From a virus, in IMG/VR virus record IMGVR_UViG_3300015360_000054, positions 1-53,794 of that record: a stretch of DNA of 53,794 nt. One strand, written 5' to 3'. Of this stretch, positions 42,814 through 51,989 are shown piece after piece. Each line of letters opens with the position of its first letter. Positions within the stretch are counted from its first letter, which is position 1. Under the pieces are notes generated by a model. That model did no database searches, was not told the DNA's origin, and worked only from the letters and a program-made list of their open reading frames with translations. Position numbers and translations under genes: made by a program.

Positions 42814-43992
42814 TTAGGTAGCTCCAACATAAGTTAGTACAGCTTCATCGTTAGCTGTAATAGTAGATGGCAGACCGTGGAAGGATACGTCTACTGCAAT
42901 CACATCGTCCGTCTGGATAACAGGGAGCTCTATGTGAGCTGTAGGGAGACTTATCTCCATACGTGGGGTGTTACCCGTTCCACCTAGCGTAAATGTTAGA
43001 GCGAAGCTGTTAGTGATTGTGTTAACGTCTGCTAGTCCATCAGATAGTAGCTGACCCGATCCACCGGCAACAGCTTCCTCTAGATAAGCTGTAAAGTTAC
43101 CTGTGATACTTTTGTTACCTGTGATGTGTCCAATTGGCTTGTTAACAACGCCCAGCACCTCAGGTGTCAGGAAGTTAATGTTGTTAGTAAAGGTAATTGA
43201 TCCACCAGTTAGTGTGATATTATACACGCCGTTTGTGGCAGCCCCTGGATAGGTGGTTGTGTTAGCCGCAAGCATCGTAAGCGAAGTAAGCTTGTTACGA
43301 ATGAAGTTATCGCTAAGACTAATGTCTTCACGAATAGCTGCAGATGCGTTGAACGAAGATACTTTGGCTAGGAGCGATCCCATACCCGACCATTCGATCA
43401 TAGCAATACCGTCCACGTCGAACGAGATAGTAGCTTCGTTAACCACGCAATCTGTAATTCTGTAGACTAGTACCTCGTCATCGGCGGGGGTGTCAAAGTT
43501 AGTATCGTTATCATAGGGAGCACCCATTACGAAGTACAAATCAAATATACCTAGCTGAATACGGTTAGACCCAGCAAAAGTAATGTTGGTATCTGTGGCA
43601 TCTGATGTAATGTTAAGCAGCTCAAAGTTATAGTTAGTTGTAATTTGGCCCGGGGTTCCTAGACCAACGAAGTTTGCCCATAGAGCTTCTTCAATGGCGT
43701 GGTGAAAAGTTGCCGTATCGTCAGCAGCACCTGCGCCTGTTCCGGCAGATCTAAAGGGGCGTACATAAGTCGTCATTGACCATTCTGCAGGAGCTAGCGC
43801 GTCGTTAAATTGTCTACGACCACGTTTAGAAATACCCGCAGGGGTAGCCATTTCGTTTAGTACTGTCTCAGATGAAGTGTTAGCCTGAGAAAAGCTGAAA
43901 CCGTCCATAACTGGGATTTCCCAGATTACTGTACCGTTTGTACGAGCTTTCTCAAGATACACCTTAGTATCTCTTTTTAAGAATAGTGACAT
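42814..43992 (-). CDS. Major tail tube protein
   Basis: Encodes 392 residues, large for a siphophage tube subunit. ATG 43992 has AAGGAG eight bases upstream. The opening (MSLFLKRDTKVYLEKA, WEIPVMDGFSFSQ) and EWSMTTYVRP are typical of tube proteins that pair with a tape measure downstream. The C-terminal half is beta-rich, with repeats of TLTGGSITFTNN type, and may contain an added Ig-like domain. Codon use is biased toward efficient codons, as expected for a major virion protein. Transcription past it is limited by the hairpin after the gene. Confidence 0.8.
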   Translation of the reverse strand: MSLFLKRDTKVYLEKARTNGTVIWEIPVMDGFSFSQANTSSETVLNEMATPAGISKRGRRQFNDALAPAEWSMTTYVRPFRSAGTGAGAADDTATFHHAIEEALWANFVGLGTPGQITTNYNFELLNITSDATDTNITFAGSNRIQLGIFDLYFVMGAPYDNDTNFDTPADDEVLVYRITDCVVNEATISFDVDGIAMIEWSGMGSLLAKVSSFNASAAIREDISLSDNFIRNKLTSLTMLAANTTTYPGAATNGVYNITLTGGSITFTNNINFLTPEVLGVVNKPIGHITGNKSITGNFTAYLEEAVAGGSGQLLSDGLADVNTITNSFALTFTLGGTGNTPRMEISLPTAHIELPVIQTDDVIAVDVSFHGLPSTITANDEAVLTYVGAT

Positions 43993-44038
43993 TCTTGTTT
44001 CTCCTTACCAGTCTCCTGGCTATGGCACACCTAAGTGC

Positions 44039-44494
44039 CTAGTAATGAACTACCAGTCCTACTTCTCCTACTGAAAAGGGCTCTAATGTTCCTTCGTCAG
44101 TAGATATTGAACCAATAGTTATATCAATAGTTCTTTGGGCTGTTCCTTGTCTATCCGTGTAAGCAAGCCTAGCATTATCCTCTATTACTGTCTCTATGTC
44201 CTCTATTATAGCCTCACACTTATTTAAAGCGTTTTCCTCATTTATAAAAATCATAATTCTTATATTTAAGTATCTATCTTTATACCCGCCAGCTTGGTAC
44301 TCCCTGCTTTCGGAAGAAGGAACTACACAAACGGCTGGAAAATCGGCTATATCAGAATAAAACTTTAAGAAGGTAAAAACGTTTTGATTAAGGTTAGAAA
44401 CATAACTACCAGTACCATTTATTAATTTCAATTTTTCTACTAAAGAAGAAACTATAGTCTGTCTTCTAGTAGTATATATTCTAGAGGCAGTCAT
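44039..44494 (-). CDS. Tail terminator / tail completion protein
   Basis: A 151-residue protein starting at ATG 44494, overlapping the stop of the neck protein gene (TAATG), with AGGAG upstream. The content VSSLVEKLKLI, FYSDIADFPAVCVVPSSESREY, RYLNIRIMIFI and the alternating beta/alpha pattern agree with the lambda U / minor tail terminator fold. It sits directly before the tail tube gene as expected. Ends in TAG. Assignment rests on position and pattern. Confidence 0.68.
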   Translation of the reverse strand: MTASRIYTTRRQTIVSSLVEKLKLINGTGSYVSNLNQNVFTFLKFYSDIADFPAVCVVPSSESREYQAGGYKDRYLNIRIMIFINEENALNKCEAIIEDIETVIEDNARLAYTDRQGTAQRTIDITIGSISTDEGTLEPFSVGEVGLVVHY

Positions 44495-46455
44495 TAGTTC
44501 TCCTCGGTTTTCATAAGCATATTATTAAATAGATCAATACCCATTTTTCTTATGGCCCTATCAATTATATAAGCAGGATCCCTAGCTTCTGGGGAGTTCC
44601 AAGGGCTTTTACCCTTAGACTTAGAAAATACTATATAAGGCGACTTCATATAGGTATATGTAATAGTGGCTTCTAATTGGTCTAAATGTTCTACGCTTAA
44701 AATCTTAGCGCTAGAAGCCAATCTTCCACTTCTATTTTGTAACGCTGGATAATTCATCTCGGCTATTACATACTCCCTAAGGCTAGCGTTCATTTTAGCT
44801 ACTATACCTGGGTTAGCCCCAACTCTTGCTTGAGATGCTTTTCTTCCTTTAGGCTTTATAGTTTTTGATTGATTAATAGATTGTTTTACTTCTATTTCCG
44901 CTTTTTTTAAAGTTGAAGTTTTTAAGTTAACTTTTTTAGGCACAAATAATTTTTGAATAGTTTTTGTAATAACAGTTTTTTGCCTTGTCGAATTTTGAAG
45001 GGCTGTTTTAAGTAGATTTTTATCGTCAAAAATTTTAGCTAACATTTTATGTAAAAGTAACGTAGCCGGAGAAGTAGAATTAGGCAGTAAAAGACTTCTG
45101 TAAGCCGCTTCCACTATAGCCCCAGCTTTACCTCCTTTTAGTACGTTGAAGGAAGAAAACTCTACCATGTATTGATTTAACGTTGGAGCATTTACAATAT
45201 TTACTGAAGTAAATGTGTTAAACTTAAGACCGCCCCTAGTACCATCGGCTAAGGTTTGTCTGGTTACTTGTAGTATTTTAACAGTTCCTGCTGTTTTAAC
45301 TAATTCTCTTTGTATCTGTAAAGTTTCTAATTGAGTCAGGTCTCCCAAACTAGAATGCCCTCGTATTTCCGAATTATCTAATAAAGTAGCTTGCTGTATA
45401 AAATCTTTATGCCTAGCTATTTTTTCTTTGTATCCTTCTTTTATCTGGGGAACTAGCTCCTTAGCATGAAGTTTTTCTAATACACTTAACTGAAACTTTA
45501 ATCTTTGCGTAGCGTCACCTATTCTGTGTCCTATGTCATAGTTTATATAGTCAGTAGATGTGTTATCGACAACTGTAAACTCACGAAATAAATTTAAAGT
45601 ATTACCAATATAAAAACTAGTTTCTGGATCTACCCTATAAGATGTATAAGGAATAATATTATCAGGGACAAAAGTTGCCCTATTTTGCACTAGATCCTCT
45701 ACTGTATTATTAGCATCTGGTTCCGGATTAAAAGATTGCTTAATATAATGTCTTTCTAGGACGGTGCCAGTTTCATCAGCTACATCTAATTCCATTCCAA
45801 AAGCTGTTCCGCCAGTACTATACGCTAAAGATATATTGTTATTTTTTATATGCGTTTTTGTCCGTTCCAGAAAAAATAGTTCTAAATCTACAGGAAATGT
45901 ACTCTCTTTTACTCTGTATTGCATTAAGTTAGTGTCACTAACGTTTTTGATAACCTTTTCTGCTCTACTCGCAGCTTTACTTCTTCCACCCACGTTAGAG
46001 GATATGCGAGCAGAAACCTTAGCAGCTGTAAGCTTTTGTGACTCGTCTCCATTAGAATCTAGTCCTAGTCTTTGCATAGCAATAGGATTTTTTGCGTATT
46101 TTTTTACAAACGCGTCAAAATTATCCCAGGTTGTTGGTTTACCGTCCAAGGTTGGCATTACTCTAGGAATAGGACCTCTTCGCCCCCTTATTGTTGTAAA
46201 GAATTCAGAAGTAGAATCCCTACGATCCGACAAAGTTAAATTAATACCCATCTCTTCTAAAACTGCTGATGTTATATCGTTTTTATTACTTTCGGTAAAC
46301 TTATCGTTAGCGATGCCAGGTAGTTTCTTAAATAGTTGTTGGTGGTAGTGAAACAGAGCACTTTCTGGGGTTAATACCTTAAGAATTTTGCTATTGTTAC
46401 GTTTAATAGCATCATTTTCTGCGTTTATTTTTCTTTGCTCTATTCTACCAACCAT
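44494..46455 (-). CDS. Large neck / head-tail joining protein
   Basis: Encodes 653 residues with ATG 46455 and AAGGAG upstream. The C-terminal ~130 residues (LREYVIAEMNYPALQNRSGRLA in short form, then ARDPAYIIDRAIRKMGIDLF) look like the HK97 gp10 / phage neck protein family. The N-terminal ~500 residues are unlike this family, mostly helical and rich in Lys, Asn and Thr, including a basic linker (KPKGRKASQARVGANPG). A normal gp10-like neck protein is only about 110-150 residues, so this is a fusion or highly extended form. It lies between the connector and the tail terminator, where a neck protein belongs. Confidence 0.6.
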   Translation of the reverse strand: MVGRIEQRKINAENDAIKRNNSKILKVLTPESALFHYHQQLFKKLPGIANDKFTESNKNDITSAVLEEMGINLTLSDRRDSTSEFFTTIRGRRGPIPRVMPTLDGKPTTWDNFDAFVKKYAKNPIAMQRLGLDSNGDESQKLTAAKVSARISSNVGGRSKAASRAEKVIKNVSDTNLMQYRVKESTFPVDLELFFLERTKTHIKNNNISLAYSTGGTAFGMELDVADETGTVLERHYIKQSFNPEPDANNTVEDLVQNRATFVPDNIIPYTSYRVDPETSFYIGNTLNLFREFTVVDNTSTDYINYDIGHRIGDATQRLKFQLSVLEKLHAKELVPQIKEGYKEKIARHKDFIQQATLLDNSEIRGHSSLGDLTQLETLQIQRELVKTAGTVKILQVTRQTLADGTRGGLKFNTFTSVNIVNAPTLNQYMVEFSSFNVLKGGKAGAIVEAAYRSLLLPNSTSPATLLLHKMLAKIFDDKNLLKTALQNSTRQKTVITKTIQKLFVPKKVNLKTSTLKKAEIEVKQSINQSKTIKPKGRKASQARVGANPGIVAKMNASLREYVIAEMNYPALQNRSGRLASSAKILSVEHLDQLEATITYTYMKSPYIVFSKSKGKSPWNSPEARDPAYIIDRAIRKMGIDLFNNMLMKTEEN

Positions 46456-46458
46456 AGT

Positions 46459-47004
46459 TTACTCCTTATAAAGATCTAGCACACGTCTGATATGATCAGG
46501 AAAGGCTGCTTTGCCATCTTCATGGCGAATAGTAAACGTAGCATGGTTCTTTTCAGGTATGTGCTCGTTCTTTAAGTAGTAGTTAATCAAGTCAATAAGA
46601 GCTAGCTTAAGGTCGGCAGGTATAGTAGCGTATCCGCCTTTATACACCAGCCTTACAGTGCTAACACCGATGGGGAACTTACCGTTTTTAAGGCGGATAG
46701 TATCTATCTTTAGGTCAATTCCATACTCGCTTGCAGTAACTACCTCGTATCCATCTCCATAGTCTGCCGCTAAGCTAGTAATGCTAATAACAGGACATTC
46801 AGATGGAAACAGTACGTCCATATCAAAACGAAAGCTAAAATACTCCGTTTTGTCTACAGCAAAGTACTGATTAAACGATTTTCCGCAATAGTTACGAACT
46901 AATGCGGACACAGAAGGGATAATAAGATTGAGCTTACCGTCTTCAGTAAATCCAGTTATGCCTTCGTAACTTTTAAATTCACTAATTGATATAAGATCAG
47001 TCAT
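46459..47004 (-). CDS. Head-tail connector protein (gp6-like)
   Basis: A 181-residue protein; ATG 47004 with AAGGA five bases upstream. The sequence LISISEFKSYEGITG, LIIPSVSALVRNYCG, CPVISITSLA, RLVYKGGYATIPADLKLALIDLINYYL is typical of gp6/YqbG-like head-tail adaptors which sit under the portal. Next to the capsid gene and before the neck protein, as in HK97-type clusters. No unusual feature. Confidence 0.82.
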   Translation of the reverse strand: MTDLISISEFKSYEGITGFTEDGKLNLIIPSVSALVRNYCGKSFNQYFAVDKTEYFSFRFDMDVLFPSECPVISITSLAADYGDGYEVVTASEYGIDLKIDTIRLKNGKFPIGVSTVRLVYKGGYATIPADLKLALIDLINYYLKNEHIPEKNHATFTIRHEDGKAAFPDHIRRVLDLYKE

Positions 47005-47021
47005 ATTATTCCTTATAGGTA

Positions 47022-47046
47022 GGGAGGGCCCCTAAGAAGCCCTCCC
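47022..47046 (-). terminator. Hairpin after the capsid gene
   Basis: An 8-bp G/C stem, GGGAGGGC (47022-47029) and GCCCTCCC (47039-47046), between the capsid stop and the connector start. No U-tract follows on the minus strand, so it more likely protects or attenuates the abundant capsid mRNA than ends transcription fully. Confidence 0.6.
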
Positions 47047-47054
47047 CATTATAA

Positions 47055-48995
47055 TTAAGCGGCAGCGTAACGGCGGCTAATAACGGCTTTTGCACCGTCA
47101 ATAAGCTGGTCGAATCCAACACGCTGAGTAGCAACTAGTTCAAGGTGCTGAGCGCGTGGGATGTACTGGCTTTCTAGTGTCACACCGCGAAGACGTGGTA
47201 CTAGGAAGTTACGAGCGTTAACCGCAACTGCGTGTGGAACAGAGACAGCTTTTGCTAGGAACTCGTCGCAAAGCATTACGCGTGATCCGTAGATATTACC
47301 AACTTGTCCAGTAAGTTTGGTAGCCTCAGCTTGTCCAACGGTATTAACGTCTTTCCATTCTGGGTCGTCAAGAAGGTTGTAATACTCATTCTCGTTAACT
47401 AGGAAGAATAGGTCACGTGGGTCAAGACCGTATTTACCCATTAGCTTACGCATATTTAGGAGGTCTTGTGCAGTTAGCGACTCAGAAGCTAGAGCAGTAC
47501 CAGAAGTAACTACAGAGCTGTTTGCGGTAGCAATAGTTGTAAGACCGTCAAACGATCCAAAAGTAGAGGTTCCGCGTAGCATAGCACGCTCTACCGCACG
47601 TGTGTGCGAACGAACCATTGCCTCTTGGATAAGGGGCATAACGGCAAGAATTGTGTCTTCTTCAGTTTCATTCGCTAGGTAGGAAAGAGACATAAGTTTC
47701 TTGGTAGAAAGGATTTTGCTTCCAAGGTCTACACCGCCGTATGGCGAACCTGCGACATCACCACGCTGGCTAAGGTTACCGTGTGGAGCGTCGTCCGCGG
47801 TGCTAGCTAGTTTCTTGGTAGCGATGAACTCAGCATACCCTGCGTCTGGAGCGATAGGAAGCACCATTGTAGCAGCTGTAAGTTGAATTTCACGGAAAAG
47901 TGGAGCTAGAATAAGTGCGTGCTGAATGTCGCGCTCGATAGAGGTGTTTACGATTGTCTCATAAACAGCGGTTTCTACTGCGGTAACTCCAACGCCGGAC
48001 ATAGAGTTAACTTTTTCAATAATACCTTTACCGTACTTCGTGTCCCAACCTTTTTTAAGGATTGCACCTAGTACAAAAGCGTCACGGAGCATTGGCTCAG
48101 CAGCTTGTTCCCAACCTTTCTGGCTAGCAGACTCGAAAGTGCGCTTAGAGTTCATGAAAGAATTGATTTCGGTTGTTTTTTCTTTGATTTCTGCCTGAAG
48201 AGTTTTGATTGTCTCAGCATTTTCAGATTTGATAGCATCAATTGCTGCAGTCATAAGCACTTGAGTACGATCAGTTACAGAAGTAACTACAGCAGCAGCT
48301 GTTTCCTTGGCATCGGTAGCAGCTTTTGCTACGCGGGCTGCTTCAGCTTTTTCTGCTACAACTTTTGCTTCTGTGGTGTCGTTAGATGCTTTCAGGGCTT
48401 CCTGAATCATCTTTAGAATTTCATCACGTTCCATATTGGATTTTTTTCCTTCCTCGGCCTTTACGGCTTTGGGCTTACCAGATAATTCATCTTCCCCTGG
48501 TAGTTTTGATTTAAATACTTCAAACTCATCTAAGCTGAAGCTCTTTACTACGCTAAACAAAGCACTGTGATTGGCAGGTATTGATACTACCGATACTTCG
48601 TATAATTCAGCGTCTTTAATAAGCAGACCACCAGTTTCCTTCACGTAGTCTGCATCTCGTATTCTAGCGCCTACAGAAAAAGCGGTGATAACACCTTCTT
48701 CAATTAATGCAGCTACCGGGTCAGATTTGCTAATTTTAGCAGTTATCTCTAACCCTTTTTCTACTACTTTAATTTCAGTACATTTTCCAATAGGACGGTT
48801 GCCGTTATGCTGGAACAAAATAATTGGGTTTTTACCGAAGTTGTCTAACCCACCCTTTGTCCACGCTTCTGCGGCTATAATGTCTCCACCGCGATCAACA
48901 TCGCTAGTAGAGGCCATCCCTCTTACGGTGATAAAGCGATCATCTGATACGCCTTTTTCAATAGTAGAGAGAAGTGTAAATAAATGTTTACGCAT
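47055..48995 (-). CDS. Prohead protease - major capsid protein fusion (HK97-type)
   Basis: Encodes 646 residues from ATG 48995 (AGAGGG upstream; 8-base overlap with the portal gene). Residues ~1-165 are the S78 prohead protease: RFITVRGMASTSDVDRGGD, FQHNGNRPIGKC with His63, and ITAFSVGARI with Ser107, then LYEVSVVSIPANHSA. Residues ~185-290 form a charged helical delta/scaffold region (EAKVVAEKAEAARVAKAAT). Residues ~300-646 are the HK97 capsid fold with KLMSLSYLANETEEDT and VEARVGF-like end TQRVGFDQLIDGAKAV. An internal ATG at 48434, at the start of the helical region and 12 bases after AAGGA, could make capsid without protease. Ending codon bias suggests strong expression. Confidence 0.87.
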   Translation of the reverse strand: MRKHLFTLLSTIEKGVSDDRFITVRGMASTSDVDRGGDIIAAEAWTKGGLDNFGKNPIILFQHNGNRPIGKCTEIKVVEKGLEITAKISKSDPVAALIEEGVITAFSVGARIRDADYVKETGGLLIKDAELYEVSVVSIPANHSALFSVVKSFSLDEFEVFKSKLPGEDELSGKPKAVKAEEGKKSNMERDEILKMIQEALKASNDTTEAKVVAEKAEAARVAKAATDAKETAAAVVTSVTDRTQVLMTAAIDAIKSENAETIKTLQAEIKEKTTEINSFMNSKRTFESASQKGWEQAAEPMLRDAFVLGAILKKGWDTKYGKGIIEKVNSMSGVGVTAVETAVYETIVNTSIERDIQHALILAPLFREIQLTAATMVLPIAPDAGYAEFIATKKLASTADDAPHGNLSQRGDVAGSPYGGVDLGSKILSTKKLMSLSYLANETEEDTILAVMPLIQEAMVRSHTRAVERAMLRGTSTFGSFDGLTTIATANSSVVTSGTALASESLTAQDLLNMRKLMGKYGLDPRDLFFLVNENEYYNLLDDPEWKDVNTVGQAEATKLTGQVGNIYGSRVMLCDEFLAKAVSVPHAVAVNARNFLVPRLRGVTLESQYIPRAQHLELVATQRVGFDQLIDGAKAVISRRYAAA

Positions 48996-50184
48996 TTGGT
49001 CCCTCTTTAGGTCTGCCACCCTGTGAGGAGTCAACAGCCGATCCAGCAATGTTTACTGGGATTCTTAGTTCGTCCTGGCCATCAATATCTTCGTAGGCTA
49101 GGCCATTACGAGCTTCGTTTACAGTAATAATTCCGTTGTTCACTAGATTACCGTAGAAGGAAGCTTGTTCTTGTAGTTCCGGCTGAAGGCCGGGAATATC
49201 GTTGTCTGGCAATAGGCGATAAGAGAAGAATCTCTCGAAAGCTTTAAGAACTTTATCCACTAGCGGGATAACTGTCTCGATATAAAATAGTCTTTGGTTT
49301 GGGCGAATGTTGGCATTGTTACCACCTTCCAAAAGGATCGGAGGTATACCAAGCGCTGTTAAGATAGCGTCTCGCTTATTCTTTATTGAAGTTTCAAAAT
49401 CTAATTCCTTAAAGGAAGTGTTCGAAAGCTTGTCTAAATCTAGTCCGCCATCAAGAATCAGGGGACGTTTACCACCATTTGCTGGGCTATACGCACCGAT
49501 CCAGGACTCAATCATTTTCTCTTTAACCTTCTCACTGATGGAGTTAGGCGACTTAAGTACTAGGCCAGGCACTGCACCATTTTCAAAGAATTTATCTTGG
49601 AACTGTAACATGCGTGTAAGAAGTTGCATGTCTAGTAGCACTGGTAGTAGTCGTGGAGTTCCTCGGTAGATATTTTCTGCAGAGTTATCCTTAATATGTA
49701 CAACCTCGGTAGGCGCGTAATTAATAGTCTGATAACGATACCCTTTTATATATTCGGTAGTATCTGTTAAAATTTCCATCCCGCGCGCGGGTACGTGATA
49801 AATATGGGCGCCATCAAAATAAATAAAGGCGTTACCATTAAGTACCATATCGGCGTATAAGAGACGTCTAAACGTAGAGATATCCATAAACGGATTAGGA
49901 TCTGAGTTTAACAATCTCTTAACAGTGGCCTGGCGCAGGCCGGGTTTCTTAGGAGTAATGTTAGACTGATCAATACGGTCGTCTGAGACAATAATATCGA
50001 TCTGGCTAGCAGCATCTACAATCATGTTTACACCGCGGTTCACAATACCAAGTTTTTCGTAGTAAGCCACGAAGTTGGAAGGAACACTAGCAACAGAGGA
50101 TCCGTAATTAAGAGCAATTGTGCGCTGTGCCGGATTTAACTTTGTAAAACCAAGTGCAGATAGAGTTTTTTGTGTTATGCTCAT
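48988..50184 (-). CDS. Portal protein (HK97-type)
   Basis: Encodes 398 residues, the usual HK97-family portal size. ATG 50184 with AAAGGAG upstream. Motifs: IVNRGVNMIVDAASQIDIIV near the start, KRLLNSDPNPFMDISTFRRLL, NAFIYFDGAHIYHVPARGMEIL, LEGGNNANIRPNQRLFYIETV and VDKVLKAFERFFSYRL. It is the dodecameric ring through which DNA is packaged by the terminase encoded upstream. First gene after its own late promoter. Confidence 0.92.
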   Translation of the reverse strand: MSITQKTLSALGFTKLNPAQRTIALNYGSSVASVPSNFVAYYEKLGIVNRGVNMIVDAASQIDIIVSDDRIDQSNITPKKPGLRQATVKRLLNSDPNPFMDISTFRRLLYADMVLNGNAFIYFDGAHIYHVPARGMEILTDTTEYIKGYRYQTINYAPTEVVHIKDNSAENIYRGTPRLLPVLLDMQLLTRMLQFQDKFFENGAVPGLVLKSPNSISEKVKEKMIESWIGAYSPANGGKRPLILDGGLDLDKLSNTSFKELDFETSIKNKRDAILTALGIPPILLEGGNNANIRPNQRLFYIETVIPLVDKVLKAFERFFSYRLLPDNDIPGLQPELQEQASFYGNLVNNGIITVNEARNGLAYEDIDGQDELRIPVNIAGSAVDSSQGGRPKEGPNA

Positions 50185-50210
50185 TTTTAAAAAACTCCTT
50201 TCATGATTTT

Positions 50211-50239
50211 ATTATAGCCCCTAGGAAATACTATGTCAA
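50211..50239 (-). promoter_or_regulatory. Late promoter for head genes
   Basis: On the minus strand, TTGACA (50239-50234) and a perfect TATAAT (50216-50211), 17-base spacer, with upstream GGGAAAAATTTCTC (50253-50240). Transcription should start near 50204 and the portal ATG is at 50184. It lies between the TerL stop and the portal start. Confidence 0.88.
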
Positions 50240-50257
50240 GAGAAATTTTTCCCAAAC

Positions 50258-51550
50258 CTAGAAGCCACTAAAGCCTGTGGTATGCGTGTAAAGTGCATAG
50301 CGAAGAGCATCAGCCATGTGACTGAACTCGTCATGTTTTGGCTTTTCCACATTGGTTGTTTCGGCCCACTTGTATTGTTCTAGCGTCTTAAGAAGTTCCA
50401 CACAAGATTGATCGACTATTAGGCGATTAGTTTCAAGTATCGAACCAACGTGCGAAATACCATCTAGTACAGACTTCTTTGCGTTAATTGTCGAGATACC
50501 GTAGATTGCCGCGAGGTCGGCGCGGAACTGAGCTGCCGCGGGGTCGGCATATATCATGTCTGCGTCATACTTATCAATTATGGGCTGCATGCCCGCAGCC
50601 TGCGCACGAGTATCTGCTTTCGCGGATAACCTCTCCGCGAAAGCATAGTACGTGTCTGAATTTCTATGATATCCAAGTATCACTAGGGCACATGGATCTT
50701 TATAACCCGCGTCTAGTCCACCAATCATGTCCATACCGGATCTATCCATCTCGGTAAGATCGCGAACACAAGTCTTGAAGTCGAACTGCCAAATACGACC
50801 CTCGAATACGGAAAAGTCAGCCTCATATTCTTGTCTAAATTCGGCAGTACTCATCTCGTTACGAGCTTGTTCTACGTCGTTTAAGTCAGCTCTAGGGTTA
50901 TCCTGATACGTAGCGTGTATAGACGCCCACTGAGGAAACAACGGGTCAAACCCACGTTGGTAGAAGTTATGAAACCAGTTATTACGTCCACGAGGCGTAC
51001 TAATAAAGATCGCTTTAGAATTAGGTTTATCTAGGGTGGGGCGCAAACGAACGTTAAACGCAGTCTCCCCTTCACGTGTTAGCGCAGCTTCGTCGAATAT
51101 AATAAGATCGTAGCTTCTACCAACTACAGAGTCTACCTGCGTAACAGCGCCGATACGGATAGTCGAGCCATTTACTAGCTCAATAAGGTTATCCTTGGCG
51201 TTGTCGCGACGAACCTCAATTCCAAAGAACGCAATTAGCTCGCGCTGCAACTCGAATGAGATCTGTGCTAGTCTGTAGTTAGGAGCCATAATTAGTACCT
51301 GCGAACCAGGTACTAACAAGACTAATTGTCCAATAACGTTAGCAATAAACGTTTTACCAACACGACGAGATATAGCCGCGGTGATAAAACGATATTGTGG
51401 GTCATTGATTGCATTTATAAGGGCAACTTGTGGCGGGTTGGAAGTTTTACCCAACATCGTCATGTATTCTTCTACATCTAACTTAATATAGCGTTTGTCG
51501 CCAAAGTCAACAATGTGATTAGTTAAAATATTATCTCTACTTACTAGCAT
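50258..51550 (-). CDS. terL: Terminase large subunit
   Basis: Encodes 430 residues. The ATPase has SRRVGKT as Walker A (Arg62 to Thr67), IIFDEA as Walker B (Asp153, Glu154) and the coupling motif FISTPRGRNNW. The RNase H-like nuclease has GGLDAGYKDP with Asp280, YADPAA, and HMADALRYAL near the end. It packages DNA with TerS and the portal. It starts one base after the endolysin stop without a clear ribosome site, so coupling is likely. It ends with TAG just before the late head promoter. Confidence 0.93.
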   Translation of the reverse strand: MLVSRDNILTNHIVDFGDKRYIKLDVEEYMTMLGKTSNPPQVALINAINDPQYRFITAAISRRVGKTFIANVIGQLVLLVPGSQVLIMAPNYRLAQISFELQRELIAFFGIEVRRDNAKDNLIELVNGSTIRIGAVTQVDSVVGRSYDLIIFDEAALTREGETAFNVRLRPTLDKPNSKAIFISTPRGRNNWFHNFYQRGFDPLFPQWASIHATYQDNPRADLNDVEQARNEMSTAEFRQEYEADFSVFEGRIWQFDFKTCVRDLTEMDRSGMDMIGGLDAGYKDPCALVILGYHRNSDTYYAFAERLSAKADTRAQAAGMQPIIDKYDADMIYADPAAAQFRADLAAIYGISTINAKKSVLDGISHVGSILETNRLIVDQSCVELLKTLEQYKWAETTNVEKPKHDEFSHMADALRYALYTHTTGFSGF

Positions 51551-51551
51551 T

Positions 51552-51989
51552 TTAGTTTGAATTGTTACCCAGCAGCACTAATTCCCCTTCTTCTTTACGA
51601 CGTTTAACAAGACCGTTAAGTTTCCTACCTCCGGCGAACACGTAACGTTGCATACCTAGATATGCTTTATTATAATTTTTATCTACAAGATGTTTAGCTA
51701 TCTGTGTAGAGCGCCCGTGTAAGGCCCCAGGTCCTAGGTTAAACACAAAGGATACCACACCCTCAAATACAGGCCCTCTAGACATTCCCGTGACAGCCGT
51801 GGCCGCCCAGCAAGCAGCTTTAACGTCGGCGTCAAATAAGGCCTGAGCTTGTTCAAGACTTATTGTACGTCCATTTAGTACATCGTGGCGTGTAACCGTA
51901 GAAATATGTCCCCAGCCGATTGTAGGAACTCCTACTGGGTCAAAATAGGCCTTTAGTCGTAGACCCTCATGTTTTTTGATTAAATTCAT
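51552..51989 (-). CDS. Endolysin, T4 lysozyme-like (GH24)
   Basis: Encodes 145 residues from ATG 51989 (AGGAG nine bases upstream; the TTG at 51998 is rejected). The GH24 catalytic triad is visible: Glu8 in KKHEG, Asp17 in YFDPVG and Thr23 in PTIGWGH. LVKRRKEEGELVL near the end is the conserved helix of lysozyme-like muramidases. No signal peptide or SAR segment, so release depends on the holin encoded nearby. Overlaps the preceding gene by 23 bases. Confidence 0.93.
   Translation of the reverse strand: MNLIKKHEGLRLKAYFDPVGVPTIGWGHISTVTRHDVLNGRTISLEQAQALFDADVKAACWAATAVTGMSRGPVFEGVVSFVFNLGPGALHGRSTQIAKHLVDKNYNKAYLGMQRYVFAGGRKLNGLVKRRKEEGELVLLGNNSN

Noticed and set aside
45764-46348. A 194-codon plus-strand ORF opposite the neck protein gene
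   Set aside because: It is a shadow of the minus-strand gene: no promoter or ribosome site, and its composition reflects the complementary codons. The same holds for the many plus-strand ORFs across 24-52 kb.
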